Numbered from the stretch's first letter, positions 28,874 to 38,709 are shown. The stretch: DNA of 64,000 nt from Chitinophagaceae bacterium DXS (GCA_030345135.1 CP128386.1:5422209-5486208), one strand, 5' to 3'. Notes: generated by a model not told the origin, from the sequence alone. Numbers and translations are program-made.

Positions 28874-29953
28874 ATGCCTCCAATGCCTTTAAAAATATTG
28901 TTTTTATCGCACCGGTTTTACCCGGACATTGGTGGCATTGAAACCATCGCAGAAATACTTGCGCAAAGCTTCGTTTGCAAAGGCAACGATGTGAAACTGG
29001 CTACATGGTCAATTGATCCTTCAGAAAAAAAATTCGGCTTCCCGGTTTATCGAAACCCCAATCTGCCGCAATTGATCAGGCTACATAAATGGGCGGACGT
29101 TGTTTTTGAAAATAATGTGTGCCTTCGTTTATCCTGGCCCGCATTTCTGCTAAAAAAGATATCTGTAGTGTCACTGCAAACATGGGTTTCAAGGTTAGAT
29201 GGCTCTATTAAACTGCCGGACAAACTTAAATTCCTGTGGCTAAAGCGCGCGGGCAAAGTTATAGCATGCAGCAACGCGGTAAAAGAACGTTGCTGGCCGG
29301 ATGCAATTGCCATCGGCAATCCATACAGGGAAAGCATTTTTCGCGAGTTACCGGATATAAAACGAGATAAAGATTTTGTATTTCTAGGCAGACTGGTATC
29401 AGACAAGGGCGCAGACCTGGCCATTAAAGCTATAAGTAAACTTGTAGTATCCGATCAATATTCGCAAGACAACAATATTAAGCTGAGTATTGTTGGTGAC
29501 GGACCGGAACGAAAACATCTTGAACAGCTTAGCACAGATCTCGGTTTGCAAAATCACGTTTGCTTTACCGGTTCCCTAACAGGCGACACACTCGTTCATT
29601 TTCTTAACAGACATAAATACATCATCATTCCTTCACTGTGGGAAGAACCATTTGGCGTGGTTGCGCTTGAAGGAATGGCGTGTGGCTGCCTGCCTGTATT
29701 CTCAGATGGAGGGGGCCTGAAGGATGCAGTTGGCGGCGCCGGGATCAGTTTTGAAAGAGGCAATGTTGATTCACTTGCCGATGCGTTAAAAGAAGTTATA
29801 ACAAATACGAATTTAAAAACGGAATTGACAGTTGCTGCAGAAAGACATTTAAAAAAGCACTCCTCCATAGCCGTTTCCGGCAAATACCTGGAAATTTTTG
29901 AGGAAGCAATGTCCGGGTGCAATAAAAAACAACTCACAAAAATCATAGCATAA
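28874..29953 (+). CDS. GT4-family glycosyltransferase
   Basis: The ATG at 28874 is preferred to one at 28853, which lies within the preceding gene; a further ATG at 28883 is possible. The product is about 359 residues with the GT4 pattern KILFLSHRFYPDIGGIETIAEILAQSF, VFLGRLVSDKGADLAIKAI, LSIVGDGPERKHLEQL, and the donor-binding E-x7-E in PSLWEEPFGVVALEGMACG followed by DGGGLKDAVGGAG. Retaining glycosyltransferase of the repeat unit. Confidence 0.9.
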   Translation: MPPMPLKILFLSHRFYPDIGGIETIAEILAQSFVCKGNDVKLATWSIDPSEKKFGFPVYRNPNLPQLIRLHKWADVVFENNVCLRLSWPAFLLKKISVVSLQTWVSRLDGSIKLPDKLKFLWLKRAGKVIACSNAVKERCWPDAIAIGNPYRESIFRELPDIKRDKDFVFLGRLVSDKGADLAIKAISKLVVSDQYSQDNNIKLSIVGDGPERKHLEQLSTDLGLQNHVCFTGSLTGDTLVHFLNRHKYIIIPSLWEEPFGVVALEGMACGCLPVFSDGGGLKDAVGGAGISFERGNVDSLADALKEVITNTNLKTELTVAAERHLKKHSSIAVSGKYLEIFEEAMSGCNKKQLTKIIA

Positions 29954-30046
29954 GTAAAGATTTAAACAGCAGGATAAAGCACGTTTTCGCCGTAACAGCA
30001 AGCAGCTTACTGCCTGTATTGCCCGTTTTTATCCGTTCAACTTAAT

Positions 30047-31291
30047 ATGAAACTGATTATTTCACATCCGACAGGCAACGCAAACGTCCGTGCTGCAACG
30101 TTGGGATTTGCAAAAGCTGCTTTGCTTTTTAAATATTATACAACCATTGCTACATTCCCGGACAGCTGGTTGTCGGCCCTGGCAAACATACCTTTGTTTA
30201 AAGAAGCAAAGCGAAGAGAACTGGATGCAGTTTTGCGGCCATTCACAAGTTTATGGCCATGGCGGGAAATAGGTCGCCTGGCTGCTTCAAAAGCCCAATT
30301 AACAAAATTGAATGCCTGTGAAAAATCGTTTTTTAGTATTGATGCAGTCTACAGAAATCTTGACAAACATGTAGCATCAAAATTATCTGGCTGTTCACGT
30401 AAAGATGTTAAAGCGGTATATGCTTATGAAGATGGAGCAGCAAACATTTTTTTAGAAGCAAAGCATCTTAACCTTCAATGCCTGTACGATCTGCCTATCG
30501 GCTATTGGCGCACTGCAAGAAAGCTGATGGCGGGGGAAGAGGAACGATGGCCGGGGTGGTTTAACACAATCACAGGCTTTAGTGATTCACCGGAAAAACT
30601 TAACAAGAAAGATCGCGAGTTAACGAAGGCTGATCACATATTTGTTGCAAGTAGTTTTACAGCCGGGACTTTAAGAGACTTTCCCGGTACACTGGCACCG
30701 GTACACGTTATACCTTATGGCTTTCCACCGGTAGTTACTGATCGTGTCCGCGTTAATAAAAATACTTATCAGCCATTGAAAATTCTATTTGTAGGTAGTC
30801 TGTCGCAGCGCAAAGGAATTGCTGATCTCTTTCATGTAGTTGATCAGTTAAAACAGCACGTGCAACTAACTGTTGTGGGACAAAAAGTAACCAATGATTG
30901 CGAACCACTCAACAAAGCACTCGACGCGTGTCAATGGATCCCCGCGCTGGCACATAATCATATTCTTCAATTGATGAGAGAACACGATGTACTTGTTTTT
31001 CCCTCATTGTTTGAAGGTTTCGGACTCGTAATTACAGAAGCTATGTCTCAGGGCACTCCTGTAATAACAACCAATCGCACTGCAGGCCCTGATCTTATAC
31101 AACATGGAGAGAACGGATGGCTTTTTGAGGCAGGCCATACAAATGCATTAAGAGAAAACATCGAATATATTTTAGAGCATCCTTCCTCTTTAAAACGTAC
31201 CGGAGAGGCTGCGTTACAAACAGCAGCAAAAAGACCGTGGGAACAGTACAGCACAGAGCTAGCAGATGCAGTTAAACAATGTATAGCCTGA
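30047..31291 (+). CDS. GT4-family glycosyltransferase
   Basis: 414 residues. The N-terminal half is less typical (LIISHPTGNANVRAATLGFAKAALL), with AYEDGAANIFLEAKHLNLQCLYDLPIGYW. The C-terminal half is classic GT4: KILFVGSLSQRKGIADLFHVV, LTVVGQKV, and VLVFPSLFEGFGLVITEAMSQGTPVITTNRTAGPDLI with the E-x7-E motif. Preceded by a 93-base gap, larger than most in this locus. Likely retaining glycosyltransferase; donor unknown. Confidence 0.88.
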   Translation: MKLIISHPTGNANVRAATLGFAKAALLFKYYTTIATFPDSWLSALANIPLFKEAKRRELDAVLRPFTSLWPWREIGRLAASKAQLTKLNACEKSFFSIDAVYRNLDKHVASKLSGCSRKDVKAVYAYEDGAANIFLEAKHLNLQCLYDLPIGYWRTARKLMAGEEERWPGWFNTITGFSDSPEKLNKKDRELTKADHIFVASSFTAGTLRDFPGTLAPVHVIPYGFPPVVTDRVRVNKNTYQPLKILFVGSLSQRKGIADLFHVVDQLKQHVQLTVVGQKVTNDCEPLNKALDACQWIPALAHNHILQLMREHDVLVFPSLFEGFGLVITEAMSQGTPVITTNRTAGPDLIQHGENGWLFEAGHTNALRENIEYILEHPSSLKRTGEAALQTAAKRPWEQYSTELADAVKQCIA

Positions 31292-31319
31292 CTATTTATC
31301 ATGATTTATCAGGAAGAAC

Positions 31320-32708
31320 ATGTATATCGTTGCACATAAAAAAACAAAAGGTGCCGGTTTCATTCCTGGCACGCTACCGCGGGATGAGAATGCTGCAATA
31401 ATATCGGCCGTAAAAAAAGCCATTTGGCTATATTACTTGTTGCTGATTTTTGAAGGGGCATTAAGAAAATGGATCCTGCCTCCTCTTGCAACACCGCTAT
31501 TGCTTGTAAGAGACCCTGTTGCCTGTTATCTGATATTTATGGTCTGGCACCACAAGCTTGTTAGATTGAGTCCATCGGTAGCCGTAGTATCATTTATTGG
31601 AATAGCCGCCATTTATTCGGCTGTTTTCATGGGGCACGGAAACCTTTGGGTAGCTCTATTCGGTGCGAGAATTATGCTTCTGCACTTCCCTGTGATTTTT
31701 ATCATTGCCCAAATACTAACGCGAAAAGACATTATACAAATGGGAATAGTTACTATGTGGATCTCGATTCCCATGGCACTACTAATAGCCAGCCAGTTTT
31801 ACAGCCCGCAAAGTGCGTGGATCAATCGCGGTCTTGGAGGCGACATCAACGGCGCCGGATTTGATGGCGCTATGGGTTATTTCAGACCACCCGGTACATT
31901 CTCATTCACCAATGGCATTACACTTTTTTACGGATTTGACGCATGTTTTCTTTTTTATTTTTTACTCAACCAGAAAGAAGTGAATAAACTGTTGCTTGCC
32001 GGTGCCACACTTGCACTTCTTGCAGCAATTCCGCTGTCTATCAGCAGAGGCCTGTTTTTCCAGGTTCTTACCTGTACGGCATTTACACTGATGGCCATCT
32101 CGAGAAAGCCACAATATATAGGCCGAATATTATTGGCTGCATTAATTGGCACACTTGCATTACTGCTTCTGAATAAAGCCAGCTTTTTTCAAACGGCTAC
32201 GGCCGCTTTTACAGACAGATTCACCACAGCCAGCGAACATGAAGGCGGGTTGCATGGAACGCTGAATGACCGGTTCCTGGGCGGTCTTATCCTGCAGTTA
32301 TCAGAGGCGTTTAACAATCCGTTTTTCGGATACGGAATAGGAATGGGAACGAATGCAGGGAGCCAATTACTCGTCGGCAACCGGAGCTTTTTAATCGCGG
32401 AATCAGAGTGGGGAAGATTGTTTGGAGAGTTGGGCGCCGTGATGGGAATAATAATTATAATGGTGCGCCTGTCCATTTGCCTTAAAATGCTTTTTGGCGC
32501 CTATCGCAAATTAGCTACAGGAGATCTGTTACCATGGATCATGCTGAGCTTTTCACTGATCGCCATCGGGCAGGGCGGATGGGCTCAACCGACGTCTATG
32601 GGATTCAGTATTATTTGCGGCGGCGTCGCACTTGCTTTGGTCAAACGTGAAAAAGAAAAGAAAGCAGACATTGAAAGGCCGGTGCGAAAAATAAATCCCC
32701 AACACTAA
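31320..32708 (+). CDS. Wzy/O-antigen ligase-like polysaccharide polymerase
   Basis: 462 residues with about ten to eleven hydrophobic helices (IWLYYLLLIFEGALRKWIL, IMLLHFPVIFIIAQIL, LLAGATLALLAAIPLSIS, ILLAALIGTLALLLL). A large loop between late helices (about residues 285-370, TASEHEGGLHGTLNDRFLGG to SQLLVGNRSFLIAESEWGRLFGELG) carries conserved-looking Arg and Glu residues, as in the Wzy_C/O-antigen ligase family. It is the only such protein in the locus, so it most likely polymerises the flipped repeat units. Confidence 0.75.
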   Translation: MYIVAHKKTKGAGFIPGTLPRDENAAIISAVKKAIWLYYLLLIFEGALRKWILPPLATPLLLVRDPVACYLIFMVWHHKLVRLSPSVAVVSFIGIAAIYSAVFMGHGNLWVALFGARIMLLHFPVIFIIAQILTRKDIIQMGIVTMWISIPMALLIASQFYSPQSAWINRGLGGDINGAGFDGAMGYFRPPGTFSFTNGITLFYGFDACFLFYFLLNQKEVNKLLLAGATLALLAAIPLSISRGLFFQVLTCTAFTLMAISRKPQYIGRILLAALIGTLALLLLNKASFFQTATAAFTDRFTTASEHEGGLHGTLNDRFLGGLILQLSEAFNNPFFGYGIGMGTNAGSQLLVGNRSFLIAESEWGRLFGELGAVMGIIIIMVRLSICLKMLFGAYRKLATGDLLPWIMLSFSLIAIGQGGWAQPTSMGFSIICGGVALALVKREKEKKADIERPVRKINPQH

Positions 32709-32718
32709 ATCAACAAAT

Positions 32719-33939
32719 TTGAACATAATTATTTTCTCTCACCCGCTTTTCTTTTCATCTAACAGCATGCCGAGGTATACAAGGATGATAGCACAGGAAA
32801 TGCGTAACCGCGGACATGATGTGGAAGTCTGGATACCTGAAGCTCACACCGTAAACTGGACGCATTTAGGGTACTTAAAAAAATGGCTTGGATATATTGA
32901 TATGTACCTGTTATTTCCTGCTGAAGTAAAAAAAAGATTGAAACACACACCTGCCAAAACACTTTTTGTTTTCTCCGATCAGGCACTGGGCATGTGGGTG
33001 CCGCTCGTAGCGAACAGACCACATATTATCCACTGCCACGACTTTATGGCGCAAAAATCAGGAATGGGACTACTGGCAGAGCACCACACTTCATGGACCG
33101 GAAAAATCTATCAGCGCATGATCAGGAATGGATATTCAAAAGGCAGGCATTTCATTTCCGTATCATACAATACAGCAAAGGATCTGCAAAATATGCCCGG
33201 ATGCAAACCGGAAACATCTTCGGTGGTGTACAATGCAGTTTCACCGGATTTTAAAGCATTAAATAAACAGGAAGCACGTGTGCATGTTGCCGGGCAAATT
33301 AAACTCCAAAGCGAAATAAACCTCAGCCAGGGATACCTGTTGCATGTAGGAAACAATGCATGGTACAAGAACCAGCAAGGTGTTCTCCAGATTTATAACG
33401 CATGGCGAAAGCTAAGTAAACCAGCCTTGCCATTGGTAATAGTTGGCAACAAGCCTGATAATATTGACAGCTTAAATGAACCAATTATCAACCTGTGGAA
33501 AAATGATATAATTTTTATAACGGGAATATCTGATCAGTTACTTGCAAAAATATACGGAGGCGCATCTATGCTGCTTTTTCCTTCGCTGGAAGAGGGATTT
33601 GGCTGGCCAATTGCGGAAGCGATGGCTTGCGGTTGCCCGGTTATTACAACCAACAAATCACCAATGAACGAAGTGGGCGGTGACGCTGCATGGTACATTC
33701 CACGGATGCCCTCTACGACTAACACCATAAAACAATGGGCGTGCAATGCGGCAATTACCGTTAATACTATTCTTTCTTTAAGCAAGGAGCAAGAGATTTC
33801 GGCAACAAAGGCCGGACTGTTGAATGCAGAACGGTTCACGCTTCCGGTTATGATGGACGCAATTGAAAAAATATACGGCAATACATTAGGGTGCTACATG
33901 AAAAGCAAGTTGCCCAAACGTGCACCTCAAACATTCTAA
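32719..33939 (+). CDS. GT4-family glycosyltransferase
   Basis: 406 residues from a TTG start at 32719; no ATG in this frame precedes the conserved first strand NIIIFSHPLFFSSNSMPRYTRMIAQEM. Later motifs are FISVSYNTAKDL, YLLHVGNNAWYKNQQGVLQIY, LVIVGNKPD and the E-x7-E block LFPSLEEGFGWPIAEAMACGCPVITTNKSPMNEVGGDAAWY. This is typical of mannosyl- or rhamnosyl-type GT4 enzymes. TTG starts recur in this locus (25699, 35172). Confidence 0.88.
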   Translation: MNIIIFSHPLFFSSNSMPRYTRMIAQEMRNRGHDVEVWIPEAHTVNWTHLGYLKKWLGYIDMYLLFPAEVKKRLKHTPAKTLFVFSDQALGMWVPLVANRPHIIHCHDFMAQKSGMGLLAEHHTSWTGKIYQRMIRNGYSKGRHFISVSYNTAKDLQNMPGCKPETSSVVYNAVSPDFKALNKQEARVHVAGQIKLQSEINLSQGYLLHVGNNAWYKNQQGVLQIYNAWRKLSKPALPLVIVGNKPDNIDSLNEPIINLWKNDIIFITGISDQLLAKIYGGASMLLFPSLEEGFGWPIAEAMACGCPVITTNKSPMNEVGGDAAWYIPRMPSTTNTIKQWACNAAITVNTILSLSKEQEISATKAGLLNAERFTLPVMMDAIEKIYGNTLGCYMKSKLPKRAPQTF

Positions 33940-33948
33940 CTCCTTTAT

Positions 33949-35151
33949 ATGCATATCCTGCATTTAATTGCAAGTATGGATCCTCGTGGCGGTGGACCAA
34001 GCGCCGGAATCCGCAATTTAATTCCGGCACTCGAAACATTGGGCATAACCGGCGAAGTAACGTGCCTGGACAAGCCGGATGAACGCTTTATTAAAAATGA
34101 CCCTTTCACAACATATGCACTTGGTCCGGCAGAGAAAAAATGGTGCTACAGTCAAAAGCTTCAGCCATGGCTGCTAAATAACCTGCATAACTATGATGCA
34201 GTACTTCTTCACGGCTTATGGCTTTACCCCGGGTACGCGGTATCATCGGTTATAAAGAAAATAAAAAGACGGCAGCAGGAAGGCTCTAATAAAATCCCAA
34301 AAGTTTTCATTATGCCGCATGGTATGCTTGACCCCTATTTTCAACGCGCTACCGAACGAAGACTCAAAGCAGTTCGCAACTGGTTGTACTGGAAATTAAT
34401 TGAAAGAAAAGTGGTGAACGATGCTGATGGAATTTTCTTTACGTGCGATGAGGAGCAGTTACTTGCCAAACGCTCGTTTGCCGCATATGCCCCTAAAACC
34501 GAAACCAATATTGGCTGCGCGGTTGAAGCACCACCTGCTTTAAACAAAAGAATGCGCCGGTCTTTCCTGGAAATATGTACAGGATTAAGCGACGCACCAT
34601 ACTTACTTTATTTTGCGCGCATCCATGAAAAGAAGGGCATTGACTTGCTGCTTAATGCCTTTAAAACTTTTAAACACGAAACAATTAATAGAAAAGCTGC
34701 GCTTCCTAAAATTGTCATTGCAGGTCCCGGGATTGAAACCACATATGGTCAGAAAATTCGCTCACTTACAGATAATGATCCCTTTCTAAAGAGCAATGTG
34801 TTTTTTACCGGGATGCTCGCCGGTGATGCCAAGTGGGGAGCGTTGTACGGGTGCGAGGCGCTTGTTTTGCCAAGCCACCAGGAAAACTTCGGCATTGCAG
34901 TTGTTGAAGCGCTTGCCTGCTGCAAGCCGGTACTCATTTCTGACAAAGTAAATATCTGGCGTGAAATAAATGCTGCTAATGCGGGGATCATAAAGACCGA
35001 TTCACTCACGGGGGTAGTTGAACTGCTTTCAGAATGGTTCAACACATCCCCACAGTCAAAAAGGAACATGGGATTTAATGCAGCCAATCTTTATCACAGT
35101 CATTTTAACGTCGAGCAAGCTGCTTCGCGATTTAAAGCTGCTCTCTGCTAA
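33949..35151 (+). CDS. GT4-family glycosyltransferase
   Basis: 400 residues. HILHLIASMDPRGGGPSAGIRNLIPALE opens a GT-B fold. Then VFIMPHGMLDPYFQRATERRLKAVRNWLYWKLIERKVVNDADGIFFTCDEE (typical GT4 middle), YLLYFARIHEKKGIDLLLNAF, IVIAGPGIET and ALVLPSHQENFGIAVVEALACCKPVLISDKV with E-x7-E. It begins nine bases after the preceding stop. Probable mannosyl- or glucosyltransferase of the repeat unit. Confidence 0.9.
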   Translation: MHILHLIASMDPRGGGPSAGIRNLIPALETLGITGEVTCLDKPDERFIKNDPFTTYALGPAEKKWCYSQKLQPWLLNNLHNYDAVLLHGLWLYPGYAVSSVIKKIKRRQQEGSNKIPKVFIMPHGMLDPYFQRATERRLKAVRNWLYWKLIERKVVNDADGIFFTCDEEQLLAKRSFAAYAPKTETNIGCAVEAPPALNKRMRRSFLEICTGLSDAPYLLYFARIHEKKGIDLLLNAFKTFKHETINRKAALPKIVIAGPGIETTYGQKIRSLTDNDPFLKSNVFFTGMLAGDAKWGALYGCEALVLPSHQENFGIAVVEALACCKPVLISDKVNIWREINAANAGIIKTDSLTGVVELLSEWFNTSPQSKRNMGFNAANLYHSHFNVEQAASRFKAALC

Positions 35152-35171
35152 AAGTATTAATAACAATCATT

Positions 35172-36308
35172 TTGAAAATAACCATTTTACAAGGCGCATT
35201 CTTTCCTGTTCCCGCCGTTAAAGGCGGCGCAGTTGAAAAAATATGGTATAAAATGGGAATAGAATTCGCAAAAGCCGGTCATAATGTAACACATGTCAGT
35301 CGCGCCTTTGGAGATATGCCAGACGAAGAAGTACGTTATGGTGTAAGGTATATTCGCGTGCGTGGTTATGAGTTTCCTTCTTCATTGGTTAAGATCAAAA
35401 TTCTGGACTTTTTTTACACATTGCGTGCATTGAGAAAAGTTCCGAAAGACTCTGAGATCATCGTCACCAACACTTTTTGGGCACCTTTCATCCTAAGGAG
35501 AAATAAAGGTAGAAAAGTATATGTAAACGTCGAACGCGTGCCCAGGGGACAAATGAAGTTTTACAAACATGTCGGAATGCTTCGGGGCTCTTCACCCGTA
35601 ATTTGCAGCGCAGTACAAAAAGAGCTTTCAGAACAATATCACCGGTTGGTAACATTCGTGCCCAATCCCGTGCCCTTCTCTCTCACAAACAACGCTCATG
35701 ATAGAAATAAAACGATACTGTTTGTAGGTAGAATTCATCCTGAAAAAGGCGTGCATGTTTTGATTGAAGCATTTTCGATCCTTTCTGCTGAAGCAGCAAA
35801 AGACTGGCAACTGGTTATCACCGGACCATGGGAAACTTCAGAAGGCGGCGCCGGCGAGGAATACAAGAACAAGCTGATGCTTTCAGCTAAAAATCTTAAT
35901 GTACAATTCACAGGACCAGTATTTAATGATGAATACCTCATCAACCAATATTCGCAGGCAAGTATTTTCTGTTATCCGGCGCAAAAAGGCAGTGGAGATG
36001 CAGCTCCGGTAGCGCCACGGGAAGCGATGGCCTGTGGCTGTGTTCCGGTGGTTTCCACATTGGAATGTTTTAGAGACATTATCAGTGATGGTGTGAACGG
36101 CTGTATATATGACGAATCTTCCACTAACCAGGCACACACGCTTGCAAAAACATTGCAACCACTTATGCAAGACACAGAACTGCTGCAAACCATGTCATCA
36201 AAAGCGAAACTTATATCCGAAATCTATTCAACAAAAGCCATAGCAAACAAATTCTTACATGATTTCGAAAATATCCGGACTACCAACAATTCCAGCAGCA
36301 TATCATGA
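35172..36308 (+). CDS. GT4-family glycosyltransferase
   Basis: 378 residues from a TTG start at 35172 (TTGAAAATAACC), the only start that gives the N-terminal strand KITILQGAFFPVPAVKGGAVEKIWYKMGIEF. Downstream are TILFVGRIHPEKGVHVLIEAF, LVITGPWET and IFCYPAQKGSGDAAPVAPREAMACGCVPVVS, where Pro-Arg-Glu replaces the usual donor-site start of E-x7-E. Last of three GT4 genes in series. The end overlaps the next gene by 50 bases. Confidence 0.87.
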   Translation: MKITILQGAFFPVPAVKGGAVEKIWYKMGIEFAKAGHNVTHVSRAFGDMPDEEVRYGVRYIRVRGYEFPSSLVKIKILDFFYTLRALRKVPKDSEIIVTNTFWAPFILRRNKGRKVYVNVERVPRGQMKFYKHVGMLRGSSPVICSAVQKELSEQYHRLVTFVPNPVPFSLTNNAHDRNKTILFVGRIHPEKGVHVLIEAFSILSAEAAKDWQLVITGPWETSEGGAGEEYKNKLMLSAKNLNVQFTGPVFNDEYLINQYSQASIFCYPAQKGSGDAAPVAPREAMACGCVPVVSTLECFRDIISDGVNGCIYDESSTNQAHTLAKTLQPLMQDTELLQTMSSKAKLISEIYSTKAIANKFLHDFENIRTTNNSSSIS

Positions 36309-36819
36309 GCAAACATCCCCTTATGGAAGCCCATGGACAAAGCAAAGGAGAATAAAAATGTTGTTGTGGAACGTATGCTGGAGTTTGCTTTGTGTGTGGA
36401 CGCCGAAGCCTGCAAACAGATGGCGGCTATTTTGGATGAAGCTGTTTGGTGCAAAAATTTATGGAACACCGTTTGTTCATCAGCGCGCACGCATTCAAAT
36501 ACCGTGGAACCTGACCATGCATCACCGCGCAACCCTCGGGGACAGAGCTAACGCATATTCTCTTGGACCAATTGAAATAGGCGAACACGCAACCGTTGCA
36601 CAGGAAGCATATCTCTGTACCGGCACTCATGCATTTGATCAGCCTGCACACAATCTTGTAACAATGCCTATAATAATTGAACAATATGCTTTTGTAGGCG
36701 CAAGGGCGTTTGTCCTTCCGGGCGTAACAATCGGCAAACATGCAATTGTAGGCGCATGCAGCGTAGTAACAAAGAACGTTCTTCCCCATAGTGTAGTAAA
36801 AGGAAATCCAGCTAAATAA
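36259..36819 (+). CDS. WcaF-like hexapeptide-repeat acetyltransferase
   Basis: 186 residues. SPWTKQRRIKMLLWNVCWSLL followed by RLFWMKLFGAKI is the N-terminal signature of colanic-acid-type WcaF acetyltransferases, then beta-helix repeats (MHHRATLGDRANAYSLGPIEIGEHATVAQEAYLCTGTHAF, VLPGVTIGKHAIVGACSVVTKNVLP) and cap VKGNPAK. The only ATG ahead of the signature is 36259, which overlaps the preceding gene by 50 bases in another frame; the next is at 36358 and would remove part of the signature. Start is therefore uncertain. Likely O-acetylates a repeat-unit sugar. Confidence 0.85.
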   Translation: MISKISGLPTIPAAYHEQTSPYGSPWTKQRRIKMLLWNVCWSLLCVWTPKPANRWRLFWMKLFGAKIYGTPFVHQRARIQIPWNLTMHHRATLGDRANAYSLGPIEIGEHATVAQEAYLCTGTHAFDQPAHNLVTMPIIIEQYAFVGARAFVLPGVTIGKHAIVGACSVVTKNVLPHSVVKGNPAK

Positions 36820-36856
36820 AAACACCTGCTGCTATTTTAAACAAACAGAATGTATT

Positions 36857-37765
36857 ATGATCTCAGTAATTATTCTCACCAAGAACGAAGAGCTTGATTT
36901 AGACAAATGTTTAAAGGCAGTGCAATGGTCAAATGATGTGCATGTACTTGATTCAGGAAGTACTGATAGCACACTTAAAATAGCTGATCGGTATGCAGTC
37001 AATGTCTCCAGCAATGCCTTCAAAAGTTTTGGCCAGCAAAGAAATCATGCATTGGACAATCTTCCTCTAATCAACGATTGGATCTTGTTTATTGATGCAG
37101 ATGAAATTGTTACAGACCCTTTCAGAATTGCGATTACAGAAGCTGTACAAAATGCCAACGAAAACATCGCAGGCTTTTATTGCTGCGCCAAATTAATGCT
37201 TGAAGACACCTGGTTAAAACGCTCAGACACTTTTCCCAAATGGCAATTCAGGTTAATGAGAAAAGGGAAGGCCAGGTTTACAGACTTTGGCCATGGTCAA
37301 AAAGAATATGAAGTTAATGGCGGGATAAAGTACATTAAAGAACCTTACCTGCATTATGGTTTATCTAAAGGATGGTACAAATGGATAGAGCGGCATAATA
37401 CATATTCAAACCTGGAAGCCATTGTGAGACTGGATCATCGCCCTTCTTTCAAACATGTTTTCTCAAAACACGGAAGTATTCGAAACACGGCGCTAAAATG
37501 CCTGCTGAGCAAAATTCCTGTGTGGCCAGCAATTCGTTTTATGCATGCCTACTTTATAAACTTTGGTTTTATTGAGGGCATTCCGGGGCTACTGTATTGC
37601 ATCAGCAATTCTTATTATGAGTTTATGATCCAGATAAAGATGCGCGAAATAAGACGGGCAAGAAAAAACATCGCAATAAATACAGTTAAAACCGAAACAC
37701 TAACCCAATTCACCAACATTACCGCAACCAATAATGTAAATGAAGTTCCCGTAAGAATGCACTAA
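36857..37765 (+). CDS. GT2-family glycosyltransferase (WaaE/KdtX-like)
   Basis: 302 residues. ISVIILTKNEELDLDKCLKAVQWSNDVHVLDSGSTDSTLKIA is the start of the WaaE/KdtX group of lipopolysaccharide-core and capsule glucosyltransferases. FGQQRNHALDNLPLINDWILFIDADE carries the DAD metal motif, and KWQFRLMRKGKARF with GHGQKEYE lies on the acceptor side. The C-terminus has a hydrophobic stretch (FMHAYFINFGFIEGIPGLLY) that may anchor it to the membrane. Adds a sugar to the lipid-linked oligosaccharide. Confidence 0.88.
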   Translation: MISVIILTKNEELDLDKCLKAVQWSNDVHVLDSGSTDSTLKIADRYAVNVSSNAFKSFGQQRNHALDNLPLINDWILFIDADEIVTDPFRIAITEAVQNANENIAGFYCCAKLMLEDTWLKRSDTFPKWQFRLMRKGKARFTDFGHGQKEYEVNGGIKYIKEPYLHYGLSKGWYKWIERHNTYSNLEAIVRLDHRPSFKHVFSKHGSIRNTALKCLLSKIPVWPAIRFMHAYFINFGFIEGIPGLLYCISNSYYEFMIQIKMREIRRARKNIAINTVKTETLTQFTNITATNNVNEVPVRMH

Positions 37766-37804
37766 TCCTACTATACCACGTTTCAATTTTAAACCGTTAA
37801 ATAT

Positions 37805-38704
37805 ATGTTGAAAAAAATCGCCACCTATCTTCTCCCCGGCGCAGATGTTAAAGAAGAAAATAATTTATTGGTCACGCCCATTGATCCTAACAGGTCAAAA
37901 ACGTTTTGGGCAAATTCGTATTATTTTAATCATCCTGAATGGGCCGAAGAATATCTTTTTTATTGTCACAGGAGCGATGAATTTATAGGACGGTGGAAAG
38001 CGGCAGTTGGTGACTGGTCCAACAAAATTGTTCTGGACATAGGCTGTGGTCCGGGAAATATTTTTGCCTCTCTTCAGGGAACTCCCAAATTACTGATCGG
38101 TGTTGACATAGCGCCAAAGTCTCTCGAAATGGCTGCAAAAATGGGTTACACGCCGCTTTTAGCAGACGCTGCGAACCTTCCATTCAAATCAGGGTTTGCA
38201 GACGTTGTAGCGTTAAATGCTGCGCTTCACCATTGTGATGATATGGAGACCGTGTTGAGAGAAGCAGCAAGATTGGTAAAACCGGGCGGATTACTGGTTA
38301 CCGACCACGATCCTCAGCTGAGCGCATGGAACTACAAAGGTTTGGCAAAATTACTCTGGAACAGCCGGCTGATATGGTATAAGATCATTGGACATGGATT
38401 TCATAAAACAACTAATCAGCAATACTGGGGGCTAGCTTGCGAAACACATCATAAACCGGGCGATGGTGTAACAAAAGAACTTTTCAAAAACACACTGGAA
38501 ACAAAAGGGTTTTCTGTAAGAGTATTTCCCCACAATCACAATATTGGTGCAGAAATATTGCAAGGCAAAAAAGATAAAGCCGCTTTTAAATACAGGCTTG
38601 GAAATGTTTTGTCAGGAAGAAATCCCAATAGCGAAAAAAGCGCTCTTTCACTAATGTGCGTTGCAAAGAAATCAGCCACATACAACGAACCGGCTTTTGA
38701 ATAG
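37805..38704 (+). CDS. Class I SAM-dependent methyltransferase
   Basis: 299 residues. The SAM-binding motif I is IVLDIGCGPGNIFASL (residues 76-91), followed by LIGVDIAPKSLEMA (acidic motif II), PLLADAANLPFKSGFADVVALNAALHH and LVKPGGLLVTDHDP. This is the Methyltransf_11 type. Found among glycosyltransferases, it most likely methylates a sugar hydroxyl or caps the growing chain. A generic cellular methyltransferase cannot be excluded. Confidence 0.85.
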   Translation: MLKKIATYLLPGADVKEENNLLVTPIDPNRSKTFWANSYYFNHPEWAEEYLFYCHRSDEFIGRWKAAVGDWSNKIVLDIGCGPGNIFASLQGTPKLLIGVDIAPKSLEMAAKMGYTPLLADAANLPFKSGFADVVALNAALHHCDDMETVLREAARLVKPGGLLVTDHDPQLSAWNYKGLAKLLWNSRLIWYKIIGHGFHKTTNQQYWGLACETHHKPGDGVTKELFKNTLETKGFSVRVFPHNHNIGAEILQGKKDKAAFKYRLGNVLSGRNPNSEKSALSLMCVAKKSATYNEPAFE

Positions 38705-38709
38705 CAATG

